This document shows, piece after piece, positions 1 through 7,941 of a stretch of 64,000 nucleotides of DNA. Within the stretch, counting starts at the first letter, position 1. Each line of letters starts with the position of its first letter. The DNA is taken from positions 186,001-250,000 of the forward strand of contig NZ_JAFMPR010000001.1 in NCBI RefSeq assembly GCF_020667835.1, given 5' to 3'. Made by a program: the position numbers and the translations under genes. This stretch comes from Roseibaca sp. Y0-43 (GTDB taxonomy: Bacteria > Pseudomonadota > Alphaproteobacteria > Rhodobacterales > Rhodobacteraceae). The notes under the pieces were generated by a model. The model searched no databases. It saw only the letters and a program-made list of their open reading frames with translations, and had not been told where the DNA came from.

Positions 1-1
1 C

Positions 2-1468
2 GAGGTCGAGGTCTTCCTGGAGCGCGTCGAGAACGCACGCGGGGAAGCCGTTGTCAGCCGTGACAAGGCCCGCCGCGAAGCTGCTTGGGACAAGCTGGAA
101 AAAGCCTACGCAGACGAGGCCCGCGTCGAAGGCGCGATCTTCGGCCGCGTCAAGGGTGGCTTCACCGTCGATCTGGGCGGCGCCGTGGCCTTCCTGCCGG
201 GTAGCCAGGTCGATGTGCGCCCCGTGCGCGATGCCGGCCCGCTGATGGGTCTGAAGCAGCCCTTCCAGATCCTGAAAATGGACCGTCGCCGCGGCAATAT
301 CGTCGTGTCGCGCCGCGCCATTCTGGAAGAATCCCGCGCCGAACAGCGCGCCGAGGTCATCTCGCAACTGGCCGAAGGTCAGACCGTGGATGGCGTGGTC
401 AAGAACATCACCGAATACGGTGCGTTCGTCGATCTGGGCGGCGTTGACGGCCTGCTGCACGTCACCGACATGGCATGGCGCCGCGTCAACCACCCGTCCG
501 AAGTCGTCACCATTGGCGAAACGATCAAGGTGCAGGTCATCAAGATCAACAAGGACACGCACCGCATTTCGCTGGGCATCAAGCAGCTGCAAGCCGATCC
601 GTGGGATTCGGTCGAGCGCGATTACCCGCTGGAATCCGTCCACAAGGGCCGCGTGACCAACATCACCGATTACGGCGCCTTCGTCGAACTGGAAGCCGGT
701 GTCGAGGGTCTGGTCCATGTCTCGGAAATGAGCTGGACCAAGAAGAACGTGCACCCCGGCAAGATCGTCTCCACCTCTCAGGAAGTGGAAGTCATGGTGC
801 TGGAAATCGACAGCGCCAAGCGCCGCGTGTCGCTGGGCCTGAAGCAGACCCTGCGCAACCCGTGGGAGCAGTTCGCCGAGAAGCACCCGACCGGCACCCA
901 GATCGAGGGCGAGGTCAAGAACATCACCGAATTCGGTCTGTTCGTGGGTCTGGAAGGCGATATCGACGGCATGGTGCACCTGTCCGACCTGAGCTGGGAC
1001 CAGCGCGGCGAAGACGCGATCCAGGAATACCGCAAGGGCGATATCGTTCAGGCGGTGGTCTCCGAGGTCGATGTCGAGAAGGAACGCATCTCGCTGTCCA
1101 TCAAGGCACTGGCCAATGACAACTTCTCTGAAGCTGTCGAAGGCGTGAAGCGCGGCTCTGTCGTGACCTGCGAAGTCACCTCGATCGAGGATGGCGGCAT
1201 CGAGGTCGTCTATAACGACATGAAAGCCTTCATCCGCCGCTCGGACCTGGCCCGCGACCGTGCCGACCAGCGCCCGGAACGCTTCCAGGTGGGCGACAAA
1301 GTCGACGCGCGTGTGACGAGCGTAGACGCCAAGACCCGCCGTCTGGGCCTGTCGATCAAGGCGCGCGAGATCGCGGAAGAGAAAGAGGCCGTGGAACAGT
1401 TCGGGTCGTCCGACGCAGGCGCAAGCCTCGGCGACATCCTGGGCGCCGCGCTCAAGGACCGCGACTGA
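2..1468 (+). CDS. rpsA: 30S ribosomal protein S1 (5' end outside the window)
   Basis: This is the 3' part of rpsA; the reading frame is open from base 2, so the start lies upstream. S1 binds mRNA and the 30S subunit during translation initiation. The 488 visible residues hold successive S1/OB-fold repeats, recognisable by the recurring pattern V-x-NIT-(E/D)-(Y/F)-GAFV-DL-G-x-DGL-x-H-x-(T/S)-(D/E)-M, seen near bases 395-480, 650-735, 910-995 and more weakly near 1160-1330. The repeat at 1160-1330 has diverged, which is usual for the C-terminal S1 domains. A strong terminator follows the stop codon within about 30 bases. Identification is secure; only the truncation by the window edge limits the call. 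Confidence 0.97.
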   Translation, partial: EVEVFLERVENARGEAVVSRDKARREAAWDKLEKAYADEARVEGAIFGRVKGGFTVDLGGAVAFLPGSQVDVRPVRDAGPLMGLKQPFQILKMDRRRGNIVVSRRAILEESRAEQRAEVISQLAEGQTVDGVVKNITEYGAFVDLGGVDGLLHVTDMAWRRVNHPSEVVTIGETIKVQVIKINKDTHRISLGIKQLQADPWDSVERDYPLESVHKGRVTNITDYGAFVELEAGVEGLVHVSEMSWTKKNVHPGKIVSTSQEVEVMVLEIDSAKRRVSLGLKQTLRNPWEQFAEKHPTGTQIEGEVKNITEFGLFVGLEGDIDGMVHLSDLSWDQRGEDAIQEYRKGDIVQAVVSEVDVEKERISLSIKALANDNFSEAVEGVKRGSVVTCEVTSIEDGGIEVVYNDMKAFIRRSDLARDRADQRPERFQVGDKVDARVTSVDAKTRRLGLSIKAREIAEEKEAVEQFGSSDAGASLGDILGAALKDRD

Positions 1469-1498
1469 TCTTTTGCGGATCGGTTAGGGAAAGCGAGA

Positions 1499-1525
1499 GG
1501 CCGCAGCGGATGCTGCGGCCTTTTT
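1499..1525 (+). terminator. Rho-independent terminator of rpsA
   Basis: A perfect 9-bp GC-rich stem (GGCCGCAGC/GCTGCGGCC) with a GGAT loop is followed directly by five T residues. It lies 31 bases after the rpsA stop codon and should end that transcript before the AT-rich island. Confidence 0.9.
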
Positions 1526-1851
1526 GTCTGGAGAGAGGAATCAGATAATGGAATACGGCAAGATCGAACAGGAAGCTGCTGTCCGGGCCTTTCTGACCTT
1601 CGTCACACATGTCGCCTCATCATTTTCACCACCTCGGCATTCGCAACAGGGGTTAAACGCGACTCAGCCGCATACTGAGCGGACGCCGGAGTCCCGAAAA
1701 ACAGACACTTTAAAATCTGAATTCGCTTGAAAACTCGCATGCTGAAATTATTTTCGACATCGGTTCAAAATATATATTGAGTATAAAGTGGATAAAATCC
1801 TATAATTATAGCAACAAGATAATCAAGTCATGAACACAGATAGTTGGGCCC
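1526..1851. other. Gene-free spacer, start of AT-rich island
   Basis: No gene could be supported here. An open frame of 60 codons starts with ATG at 1548 and ends at 1730, preceded by an AGGA-like motif, but its product resembles nothing I know and becomes compositionally mixed after about residue 20. From about 1730 base composition changes abruptly to AT-rich, with runs such as TATATATTGAG, and stays so to about 2660. A 14-codon ATG frame at 1829 overlaps the start of the next gene in another frame and is probably chance. Confidence 0.5.
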
Positions 1852-2660
1852 GTGAAGAATCCGAATCACCGTGAATTATCGCACTGGACCGATGAAGAAT
1901 CCTTTAAAAAAATAATCTCAAGCAGCAGGATCATTGGATTTACGGAAGGTCGGGTGTACCTGACAAAGCAGCAAAATCCACCATGTTCTCTGTCAGGAAA
2001 ACAGTACCGGATCATCTTGAAAGGTTTTCATTGCGCTAATCGGCACCCAGTGTTTTGCCCTCCAAGCTGGTGGGCGCTAACAAAGCGTAGGCAGTGGGTG
2101 ACCAAGCTCTCGACAAATATTGTCTGGAAGCCGCAAAAACTCGTCAGGAAGAGTGATTGCATCGCGATTGTTTCCGATGCACAGATTGAACATCAAGTTG
2201 GGTTCGCAAAAAAGTGTGGAATCGTCCGCTTCTACGGTCGATGGGTTTTTATCGACCTAGGACTAATTTTGGTCCTGCTCACTTTGTCCTTTATACCTTG
2301 TTCAATCCAATGTACATGCTTGTTATTTCTTTGCATTATCGTTTTCATATTTTTTTGGTTCTTCATGCAAAATTTTGTGAATAAAAAAATATCTAACCAA
2401 TATAAATAATTTTGTGCCAAAAAATCCGCAGGTTTTTACTAATATGCTCCAAGCGAGGTTTTCTATTCAATCTATTTCCACAAATAGAGTTTTCTATCCG
2501 AAGTGAGATTAATTCGATCTGGGTCCATAGCTTTAACTCTAATCATTGAGATTTCCGGAAGCTAAATGCTAACGTCTCAACTATATTCGTCACGGCACTT
2601 CTTATCATGCTGGAAAGCCAAGAAATGAAATCTGATAGTTTTGGCTATATTATCCATTCA
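1731..2660. mobile_element. AT-rich genomic island (probable foreign DNA)
   Basis: About 930 bases are visibly far richer in A and T than everything around them, which is typical high-GC Rhodobacterales sequence. The block lies between the rpsA terminator and xth and carries one plausible gene. No transposase, integrase, tRNA or flanking direct repeat was found, so the mechanism of acquisition is unknown. The 261 bases after the gene (2410-2670) contain only AT-rich sequence with no coding frame I can support. The call rests on composition only. Confidence 0.5.
1852..2409 (+). CDS. Orphan membrane protein, possible ADP-ribosyltransferase-like N-terminus
   Basis: The predicted product has 185 residues and starts at GTG, because an in-frame stop lies a few codons upstream and no ATG follows in a useful place. 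No convincing ribosome binding site is visible. Residues about 10-40 read H-W-T, then II-S-S-x-I, then GRVYLT. That spacing resembles the first strands of small ADP-ribosyltransferase-like toxin domains (HYD1/Tre type), but I cannot confirm the catalytic residues. Residues about 133-175 form a very hydrophobic double segment, probably a membrane hairpin, with a lysine-rich tail (KK and K near the end). Codon use is AT-rich, unlike all neighbours, which suggests transfer. The function is unknown and the toxin link is inference. Confidence 0.5.
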   Translation: MKNPNHRELSHWTDEESFKKIISSSRIIGFTEGRVYLTKQQNPPCSLSGKQYRIILKGFHCANRHPVFCPPSWWALTKRRQWVTKLSTNIVWKPQKLVRKSDCIAIVSDAQIEHQVGFAKKCGIVRFYGRWVFIDLGLILVLLTLSFIPCSIQCTCLLFLCIIVFIFFWFFMQNFVNKKISNQYK

Positions 2661-2670
2661 TCGGAACCCC

Positions 2671-3480
2671 TCACACCCCCATCTCCGCCCAGATCGGCAC
2701 ATGGTCGGAGGGCTTCTCTTCTCCCCGCACCGCGCGGTCTATGCCGCACTCGACCAGCCAGTCGGCGGCATAGGGGCATAGCAGGATGTGGTCGATGCGG
2801 ATGCCGTCATTGCGGTCCCATGCGCCTGCTTGGTAGTCCCAGAAGGTGTAGCTTTCCGGCGCCTGCGTGCGGGCGCGCAAAGCGTCGGTCAGGCCTAGGT
2901 TCAGGATCGCGCGGAACGCCTCTCGTGACGGCAGGCGGTAGAGCGCGTCAGTCTCCCACGCCTTGGGCCGTGCCGCGTCCTCTGCCTGCGGGATGATGTT
3001 GTAATCGCCCAGCATGACGAAGGGGGTTTCCGTGGCCAGCAAAGCCTCTGCCCGCGCGCGCAGGCGCTCCATCCATGCCAGTTTATAGGCGTATTTGCCC
3101 CCCGGCACTGGTGCGCCCGCGTCGTCCAATTCCACCGGGTTGCCGTTGGGGAGGTATAGGCCACAGACGCGCAGGCTATGCTGCGGCCCCTCGACCGTTA
3201 CCTCTATATAGCGGGCCTGCACATCGTAATCGTCGCCAGGCAAGCCGCGCGAGACATCGCGTAGCGGCAGACGGCTCGCAATCGCCACCCCGTTGAAGCC
3301 CTTTTGCCCGTGGGTTTCCAGATGGTAGCCGCGTTCCTCGAATATCTCGCGCGGAAATGCCTCATCGACCGACTTGATTTCCTGCATGACCAGCACATCG
3401 GGCTTGGCCGCGTCCAGCCAGCGGGTCAGCGCCGGGCCGCGCGCCTTGATACCGTTGATGTTGAAGCTGACCAGTTTCAT
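2671..3480 (-). CDS. xth: Exodeoxyribonuclease III
   Basis: The 269-residue product is an AP endonuclease / 3'-5' exonuclease of base excision repair. It starts MKLVSFNINGIKAR, the family N-terminus, with Asn7 and Glu34 at the metal-binding positions known from E. coli ExoIII. Further on are the GDYNI motif near residue 152 and the SDH motif near residue 261. The ATG at 3480 is preferred over an upstream frame extension because it gives this N-terminus and has an AGGGGG ribosome-binding sequence just ahead. It lies downstream of meaA on the same strand, with about 60 bases between them, so co-transcription is possible. Confidence 0.95.
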   Translation of the reverse strand: MKLVSFNINGIKARGPALTRWLDAAKPDVLVMQEIKSVDEAFPREIFEERGYHLETHGQKGFNGVAIASRLPLRDVSRGLPGDDYDVQARYIEVTVEGPQHSLRVCGLYLPNGNPVELDDAGAPVPGGKYAYKLAWMERLRARAEALLATETPFVMLGDYNIIPQAEDAARPKAWETDALYRLPSREAFRAILNLGLTDALRARTQAPESYTFWDYQAGAWDRNDGIRIDHILLCPYAADWLVECGIDRAVRGEEKPSDHVPIWAEMGV

Positions 3481-3543
3481 GCGCACCCCCTGATGTGTTG
3501 GGGGGCATGATTGCCCCGCCTGCACCGGCGGGGCAAGGGGCGT

Positions 3544-5523
3544 TTATTCCGCCGCGATGGGTTCGCGGTCCACCAGCGCCACGATGTCCATCATGATCTG
3601 GTTCAGTTTGAAATCCTTGGGCGTGTAGACCTTGGCCACACCCATGGCGCGCAGGCGTTCTGCGTCGTCATCGGGGATGATGCCGCCGACGATGACGGGG
3701 ATATGCCCCAGCCCCTCGGCCCGCATCAGGTCCATCAGGTCGCCCATGAGCGGGATGTGGCTGCCCGACAGGATGGACAGGCCCACGACATGCGCGTCTT
3801 CGTCGCGCACGGCGGCGACGATTTCAGCCGGGGTCAGGCGGATGCCTTCGTAGCTTATGTCCATGCCGCAATCGCGGGCACGGGCGGCGATCTGTTCGGC
3901 CCCGTTGGAATGGCCGTCCAGCCCCGGCTTGCCGACCACGAATTTCAGCTTGCGGCCCAGCTTGGCGCTGACGGCATCGACGGCTTCGCGCACGTCTTCC
4001 AGCCCTTCGGTCCGGTTCGAGGGCGCGCGCGACACGCCGGTCGGGCCGCGATACTGGCCGAACGCCGCGCGCACGGTTTCGCCCCATTCGCCGGTGGTGG
4101 CACCCGCTTTCGCGGCGGCAATCGAGGGGGCCATGACGTTGCGACCATCGCGGGCGGCCGCGCGCAGATCGGCAAGGGCAGTTTGCACGGCAGCCTCGTC
4201 GCGCGAGGAGCGCCATTCGTTCAGGCGAGCGATCTGGTCGGCCTCTGCATCGGGGTCAGACACCATGATCGCGTCTTCGCCGGTCGTCAGCGGCGAGGGT
4301 TCGGTCGTGGTGAACTTGTTCACGCCCACGACGATGGTGTCACCCGTTTCTATACCGGCGATGCGTTCGGCATTCGCCTCGACCAGCCGCGATTTCATGT
4401 AGTCGATGGCTTTGACCGCGCCGCCCATTTCGTCGATGCGGGCCAATTCCTCGCGCGCGCCGTCCATCAACTCGGCCACTTTGCGGTCCACGGCCGGGTT
4501 GTTGTCGAACAGGTCGTCATATTCCAGAAGGTCGGTTTCATAGGCCAGAACCTGTTGCAGGCGCAGCGACCATTGCTGGTCCCATGGGCGCGGCAGGCCC
4601 AGCGCCTCGTTCCAGGCGGGCAGTTGCAGCGCACGGCAGCGGGCTTTCTTCGACAGCGTGACCGCCAGCGCTTCGATCAGAATGCGGTAGACGTTGTTTT
4701 CCGGCTGCGGCTCGGTCAGGCCAAGGCTGTTGACCTGCACGCCATAGCGAAAACGGCGGTATTTCGGGTCGTCAATGCCGTAGCGGTCGCGGCAGATTTC
4801 ATCCCACAGGTCCACGAAGGCGCGCATCTTGCACATTTCGGTCACGAAGCGAATGCCCGCATTCACGAAGAAGGAAATGCGCCCGACCATCTGCGGGAAG
4901 TGTTCCGCCGGAACCTTGGTTTTCAGATCGTCCAGCACCGCGCAAGCGGTCGCCAGCGCAAAGGCCAGTTCCTGCTGCGGCGTGGCCCCCGCTTCTTGCA
5001 GGTGGTAGGAACACACGTTCATCGGGTTCCATTTGGGCAGATGTTCGCGGGTATAGGCCGCGACATCGGTAATCATGCGCATCGACGGCTGGGGCGGACA
5101 GATATAGGTACCGCGCGACAGGTATTCCTTGATAAGATCGTTCTGAACGGTGCCGTTCAGCTTGCTGACATCGGCCCCCTGCTCTTCTGCCACCGCGATA
5201 TAGAGCGCCAAAAGCCAAGGCGCGGTCGCGTTGATCGTCATGGAGGTGTTCATCTGCTCCAGCGGGATCTGGTCGAACAGCAGGCGCATATCGCCCAGAT
5301 GGCAGACCGGCACGCCGACCTTGCCCACTTCGCCCTTCGAGAGTTCATGATCGCTGTCATAGCCTGTCTGCGTGGGCAGATCGAAGGCCACCGACAGGCC
5401 CGTCTGCCCCTTGGACAGGTTCATACGGTAAAGCGCGTTAGAGGCCTTGGCCGTGGAATGGCCCGCATAGGTGCGAAACAGCCAGGGCTTATCCTTTTGC
5501 GGCTTGGCGGGCTGGTCGGTCAT
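3544..5523 (-). CDS. meaA: Ethylmalonyl-CoA mutase (adenosylcobalamin-dependent)
   Basis: The 659-residue product matches the MeaA/Ecm family, which interconverts ethylmalonyl-CoA and methylsuccinyl-CoA in the ethylmalonyl-CoA pathway of acetate assimilation. The large N-terminal domain has the acyl-CoA mutase substrate region (SVAFDLPTQTGYDSD, residues about 50-64). The C-terminal domain, from about residue 525, carries the B12 motif DGHSNG with His538 as the expected lower cobalt ligand, plus the later GGIIP segment. The start is the ATG after a GGAGG ribosome-binding site, where the family sequence begins (MTDQPAKPQ). A 10-bp inverted repeat lies 26 bases upstream. The enzyme depends on cobalamin, whose import genes are at 32.5-40.1 kb. 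Confidence 0.95.
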   Translation of the reverse strand: MTDQPAKPQKDKPWLFRTYAGHSTAKASNALYRMNLSKGQTGLSVAFDLPTQTGYDSDHELSKGEVGKVGVPVCHLGDMRLLFDQIPLEQMNTSMTINATAPWLLALYIAVAEEQGADVSKLNGTVQNDLIKEYLSRGTYICPPQPSMRMITDVAAYTREHLPKWNPMNVCSYHLQEAGATPQQELAFALATACAVLDDLKTKVPAEHFPQMVGRISFFVNAGIRFVTEMCKMRAFVDLWDEICRDRYGIDDPKYRRFRYGVQVNSLGLTEPQPENNVYRILIEALAVTLSKKARCRALQLPAWNEALGLPRPWDQQWSLRLQQVLAYETDLLEYDDLFDNNPAVDRKVAELMDGAREELARIDEMGGAVKAIDYMKSRLVEANAERIAGIETGDTIVVGVNKFTTTEPSPLTTGEDAIMVSDPDAEADQIARLNEWRSSRDEAAVQTALADLRAAARDGRNVMAPSIAAAKAGATTGEWGETVRAAFGQYRGPTGVSRAPSNRTEGLEDVREAVDAVSAKLGRKLKFVVGKPGLDGHSNGAEQIAARARDCGMDISYEGIRLTPAEIVAAVRDEDAHVVGLSILSGSHIPLMGDLMDLMRAEGLGHIPVIVGGIIPDDDAERLRAMGVAKVYTPKDFKLNQIMMDIVALVDREPIAAE

Positions 5524-5548
5524 TTTGGCCTCCGGGAAAGGGTGCGTA

Positions 5549-5587
5549 ATTATCTTGCCTAAACACCTGCAAAAGGCGCAAGATAAT
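5549..5587. promoter_or_regulatory. 10-bp inverted repeat between meaA and a methyltransferase gene
   Basis: ATTATCTTGC (5549-5558) and its exact complement GCAAGATAAT (5578-5587) are separated by 19 bases in the divergent intergenic region. No T run follows, so it is more likely a protein-binding site or divergent promoter element than a terminator. A TTGACA hexamer lies next to it on the minus strand (5592-5587), but no matching -10 box was found. Confidence 0.4.
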
Positions 5588-5682
5588 GTCAAGCCTAAAT
5601 CGCTGCGTTGCGGCAAATGGGACAGGGGCCATGATTTGCCTATAAAAGGGCAGGAAAACCCTGTTAACCAATGGAAAACGCC

Positions 5683-6285
5683 ATGTGGGAAGACCGTTTC
5701 AACCGCCCCGACTACGTGTTCGGCACAGAACCGGCTGCCGCCTTGCGCGATCATGCCGCATGGCTGGCACCCGGCGCGCGGGCGCTGGCGGTTGCCGATG
5801 GCGAGGGGCGCAATTCCGTTTTCATGGCCGAACGGGGGATGCACGTGACCGCAGCCGACTACGCACCCTCTGCGCTGGCAAAGGCACGGGCATTGGCAAA
5901 TGCGCGCGGCGTTGCGGTCGATTTCGTGCAGGCGGACCTGTTGGCCGACTGGCCTGCCGATTGGGCGGGGGCATTCGACCTTGTGGCGGGTATCTTCATC
6001 CAGTTCACCGGCCCGACCGCGCGCGCGGCGATGTTCGCGCGCATGGCCACCTGCCTGCGCCCCGGCGGCGTGCTGTTCCTGCACGGCTACCGGCCCGAGC
6101 AACTTGCCTATGGCACAGGCGGGCCGCGCGCCGTTGAAAACCTGTATACCGAAGCGATGCTGCGCGCCGCTTTTCCCGGCTGGCAGGTTGCGCTGTGCCG
6201 TGCCTATGATCGCGAGATTCAGGAAGGCAGCGGCCATGTCGGCATGTCGGCGCTGATTGACTTCATCGCGCGCAAACCGGGCTGA
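5683..6285 (+). CDS. Class I SAM-dependent methyltransferase, TehB-like
   Basis: The product has about 200 residues and the fold order of a small class I methyltransferase. The N-terminal MWEDRF...FGTEPA pattern is followed by motif I (AVADGEGRNSVFMA), an acidic motif around TAADY, and the strand LRPGGVLFLHGY. This pattern is typical of the TehB/thiopurine methyltransferase-like group often annotated as tellurite-resistance methyltransferase; the substrate is unknown. I prefer the ATG at 5683 because family members usually begin at MW-(D/E). The in-frame ATG at 5671 is the alternative. It is divergent from meaA and runs toward glcD. Confidence 0.8.
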   Translation: MWEDRFNRPDYVFGTEPAAALRDHAAWLAPGARALAVADGEGRNSVFMAERGMHVTAADYAPSALAKARALANARGVAVDFVQADLLADWPADWAGAFDLVAGIFIQFTGPTARAAMFARMATCLRPGGVLFLHGYRPEQLAYGTGGPRAVENLYTEAMLRAAFPGWQVALCRAYDREIQEGSGHVGMSALIDFIARKPG

Positions 6286-6291
6286 CAGGTT

Positions 6292-6320
6292 TTGCTTGCA
6301 ATTCACGAAATTGGTAATAA
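6292..6320 (+). promoter_or_regulatory. Putative promoter of glcDEF
   Basis: A TTGCTT -35-like box (6292-6297), a 17-base spacer and a TAATAA -10-like box (6315-6320) precede glcD. The -10 box lies inside the palindrome at 6310-6332, as expected for a repressor-controlled promoter. Boxes were found by eye only. Confidence 0.4.
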
Positions 6321-6332
6321 TATTTTACCAAT
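6310..6332. promoter_or_regulatory. Perfect palindromic operator candidate upstream of glcD
   Basis: ATTGGTAA, seven bases, then TTACCAAT: a perfect 8-7-8 inverted repeat ending 20 bases before the glcD start codon. The TTGGT/ACCAA half-sites resemble those of FadR-subfamily GntR regulators such as GlcC, LldR and PdhR, although those sites usually have a shorter centre. No regulator gene is adjacent in this window. Confidence 0.5.
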
Positions 6333-6352
6333 ACCGGCTGGGAGGACCGATC

Positions 6353-7786
6353 ATGGAAATGCCTATCCCGAATGCGGCGATTCTGTCGAAGCGCGACCGC
6401 GTGATCGCGCGGCTGGCAGAGGTGCTGCCGCCAGAGGCGCTGATCTCGGACGAAGCGGAACGGCGTGCCTATGAATGCGACGCGCTGACCGCGTATCGCT
6501 GCCTGCCCATGGCCGTGGTGCTGCCCGACAGCACCGAACAGGTCGCGGCGATCATGAAGATCTGCCACGAGGAAGCCGTGCCCGTGGTGCCGCGCGGATC
6601 GGGCACCTCGCTTGCAGGCGGGTCGCTGCCGACCGAGGATTCGATCATCCTGGGCGTCGCGCGGCTGCGCGCGGTGCTGGAGACGAGCCTTGAGGACCGC
6701 TATATCCGCGTGCAATCGGGGATCACCAACCTCGCCGTCACAGGCGCGGTCGAAGGCGACGGCTTCTTCTATGCGCCCGACCCGTCCAGCCAGCTTGCCT
6801 GTGCGATTGCGGGCAATATCGCGATGAATTCGGGCGGCGCGCATTGCCTGAAATACGGCGTGACCACCAACAACCTGCTGGGTGTGACGCTGGTCACGAT
6901 GGCGGGCGAGGTGATCGAGATCGGCGGCGCGCATCTGGACGCGGCGGGCTATGACCTGCTGGGGCTGATCTGCGGGTCGGAAGGCCAGCTTGGCATCGTG
7001 ACCGAAGCAACCCTGCGCATCCTGCCCAAACCCGAAGGCGCGCGCCCTGTGCTGATGGGGTTCGACAGCAACGAAGTGGCGGGCGAATGCGTGTCCGACA
7101 TCATCAAGGCGGGCGTGCTGCCGGTGGCGATCGAATTCATGGACCGCCCATGCATTCGCGCGACCGAGGATTTCGCCCATGCCGGATACCCCGATTGCGA
7201 GGCGCTGCTGATCGTCGAGGTCGAGGGATCGGATGCCGAGATCGACGAACAGCTTGGGCTTATCAAGCAGATCGCCCGCCGGCATAACCCGGTCGAGCTG
7301 CGCGAAAGCCAGTCGGACGAGGAAAGCAAGAAGATCTGGCTGGGCCGCAAATCGGCCTTCGGCGCGATGGGGCAGATCGCCGATTACATGTGCCTTGACG
7401 GCACGATCCCGGTATCAAGCCTGCCGCATGTGCTGAAACGGATTGGCGAGATGTCGAAAGAATTCGGCCTTGGCGTGGCCAATGTGTTCCACGCGGGCGA
7501 CGGCAACATGCACCCGTTGATCCTGTATGATGCGAACAAGCCGGGCGATCTGGAACTGTGCGAGGCGTTCGGCGCGGAAATCCTGAAGCTGTGTGTCGAG
7601 GTGGGCGGCTGCCTGACCGGAGAGCATGGCGTGGGGATCGAGAAGCGCGACCTGATGAGCGTGCAATTCGCACCCGACGATCTGGATGCGCAGATGGCCG
7701 TCAAGGACGTGTTCGACCCGGAGTGGCTGCTGAACCCCGCCAAGGTCTTTCCGCTGGATGCCAGCGCCGCGAGACGCGCGGCGTAA
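6353..7786 (+). CDS. glcD: Glycolate oxidase subunit GlcD, FAD-linked
   Basis: The 477-residue product is the large FAD-binding subunit of glycolate dehydrogenase, which oxidises glycolate to glyoxylate. It shows the PCMH-type FAD-binding motif PRGSGTSLAGGS near residue 82, the APDPSSQ...NSGGAHCLKYG region, and C-terminal HAGDGNMHP and GEHGVGIEKRDLM motifs of the GlcD/D-lactate dehydrogenase family. The ATG at 6353 follows a GGGAGG ribosome-binding site; longer in-frame extensions would run into the operator region. It heads glcD-glcE-glcF. D-lactate or another 2-hydroxyacid is possible as substrate, but the three-subunit arrangement favours glycolate. Confidence 0.93.
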   Translation: MEMPIPNAAILSKRDRVIARLAEVLPPEALISDEAERRAYECDALTAYRCLPMAVVLPDSTEQVAAIMKICHEEAVPVVPRGSGTSLAGGSLPTEDSIILGVARLRAVLETSLEDRYIRVQSGITNLAVTGAVEGDGFFYAPDPSSQLACAIAGNIAMNSGGAHCLKYGVTTNNLLGVTLVTMAGEVIEIGGAHLDAAGYDLLGLICGSEGQLGIVTEATLRILPKPEGARPVLMGFDSNEVAGECVSDIIKAGVLPVAIEFMDRPCIRATEDFAHAGYPDCEALLIVEVEGSDAEIDEQLGLIKQIARRHNPVELRESQSDEESKKIWLGRKSAFGAMGQIADYMCLDGTIPVSSLPHVLKRIGEMSKEFGLGVANVFHAGDGNMHPLILYDANKPGDLELCEAFGAEILKLCVEVGGCLTGEHGVGIEKRDLMSVQFAPDDLDAQMAVKDVFDPEWLLNPAKVFPLDASAARRAA

Positions 7787-7795
7787 CGCGAGGCC

Positions 7796-7841
7796 GCATG
7801 TTTTGTTGCGCAAAACCGGTTCCCACTTTTGCGCAACATGC
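7796..7841. repeat. Interspersed palindromic repeat (CGCAAAACCGGTTCCCAC type)
   Basis: GTTGCGCAAAA (7805-7815) and TTTTGCGCAAC (7827-7837) form a perfect 11-bp stem around an 11-base loop, with an outer imperfect extension GCATG/CATGC. The loop contains CCGGTTCCCAC. I recall elements with an AAAACCGGTTCCCACTTTT core as very common repeats in alphaproteobacterial genomes. Only one copy was noticed here. Confidence 0.65.
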
Positions 7842-7846
7842 GCGAA

Positions 7847-7903
7847 GGGGGCGTTGCCCCCTCTGGGCGCTGACGCGCCCATTCACCCCCAGGATATTTG
7901 GGG
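7847..7903. repeat. Three-hairpin intergenic repeat between glcD and glcE
   Basis: Three short perfect hairpins follow one another: GGGGGC-GTT-GCCCCC (7847-7861), GGGCGC-TGAC-GCGCCC (7865-7880) and CCCC-AGGATATTT-GGGG (7887-7903), leading into AAGGATGAA. I recall the CACCCCCAGGATATTT part as an abundant intergenic motif of Rhodobacteraceae. It may stabilise the upstream mRNA or attenuate transcription between glcD and glcE. Confidence 0.6.
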
Positions 7904-7941
7904 CAAGGATGAAACAGACAGCCTGAGAAGGAGGGTCGCCC

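Noticed and set aside
1524-1730. Open frame of 68 codons beginning with TTG inside the rpsA terminator, or 60 codons from ATG 1548
   Set aside because: The TTG lies in the T run of the terminator. The ATG version has a possible ribosome-binding site but no recognisable product, so it is mentioned only in the spacer entry.
1731-2660. Prophage or insertion sequence in the AT-rich island
   Set aside because: No transposase, integrase, terminal inverted repeats or target duplication was seen. Only composition supports foreign origin.
3511-5562. Plus-strand open frame of 683 codons opposite meaA
   Set aside because: It is the antisense shadow of a securely identified gene in GC-rich DNA. Its product is rich in His, Arg and Gly and resembles no family.
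5587-5592. TTGACA as a -35 box of a meaA promoter
   Set aside because: The hexamer is perfect, but no -10-like sequence lies 16-19 bases downstream on the minus strand.
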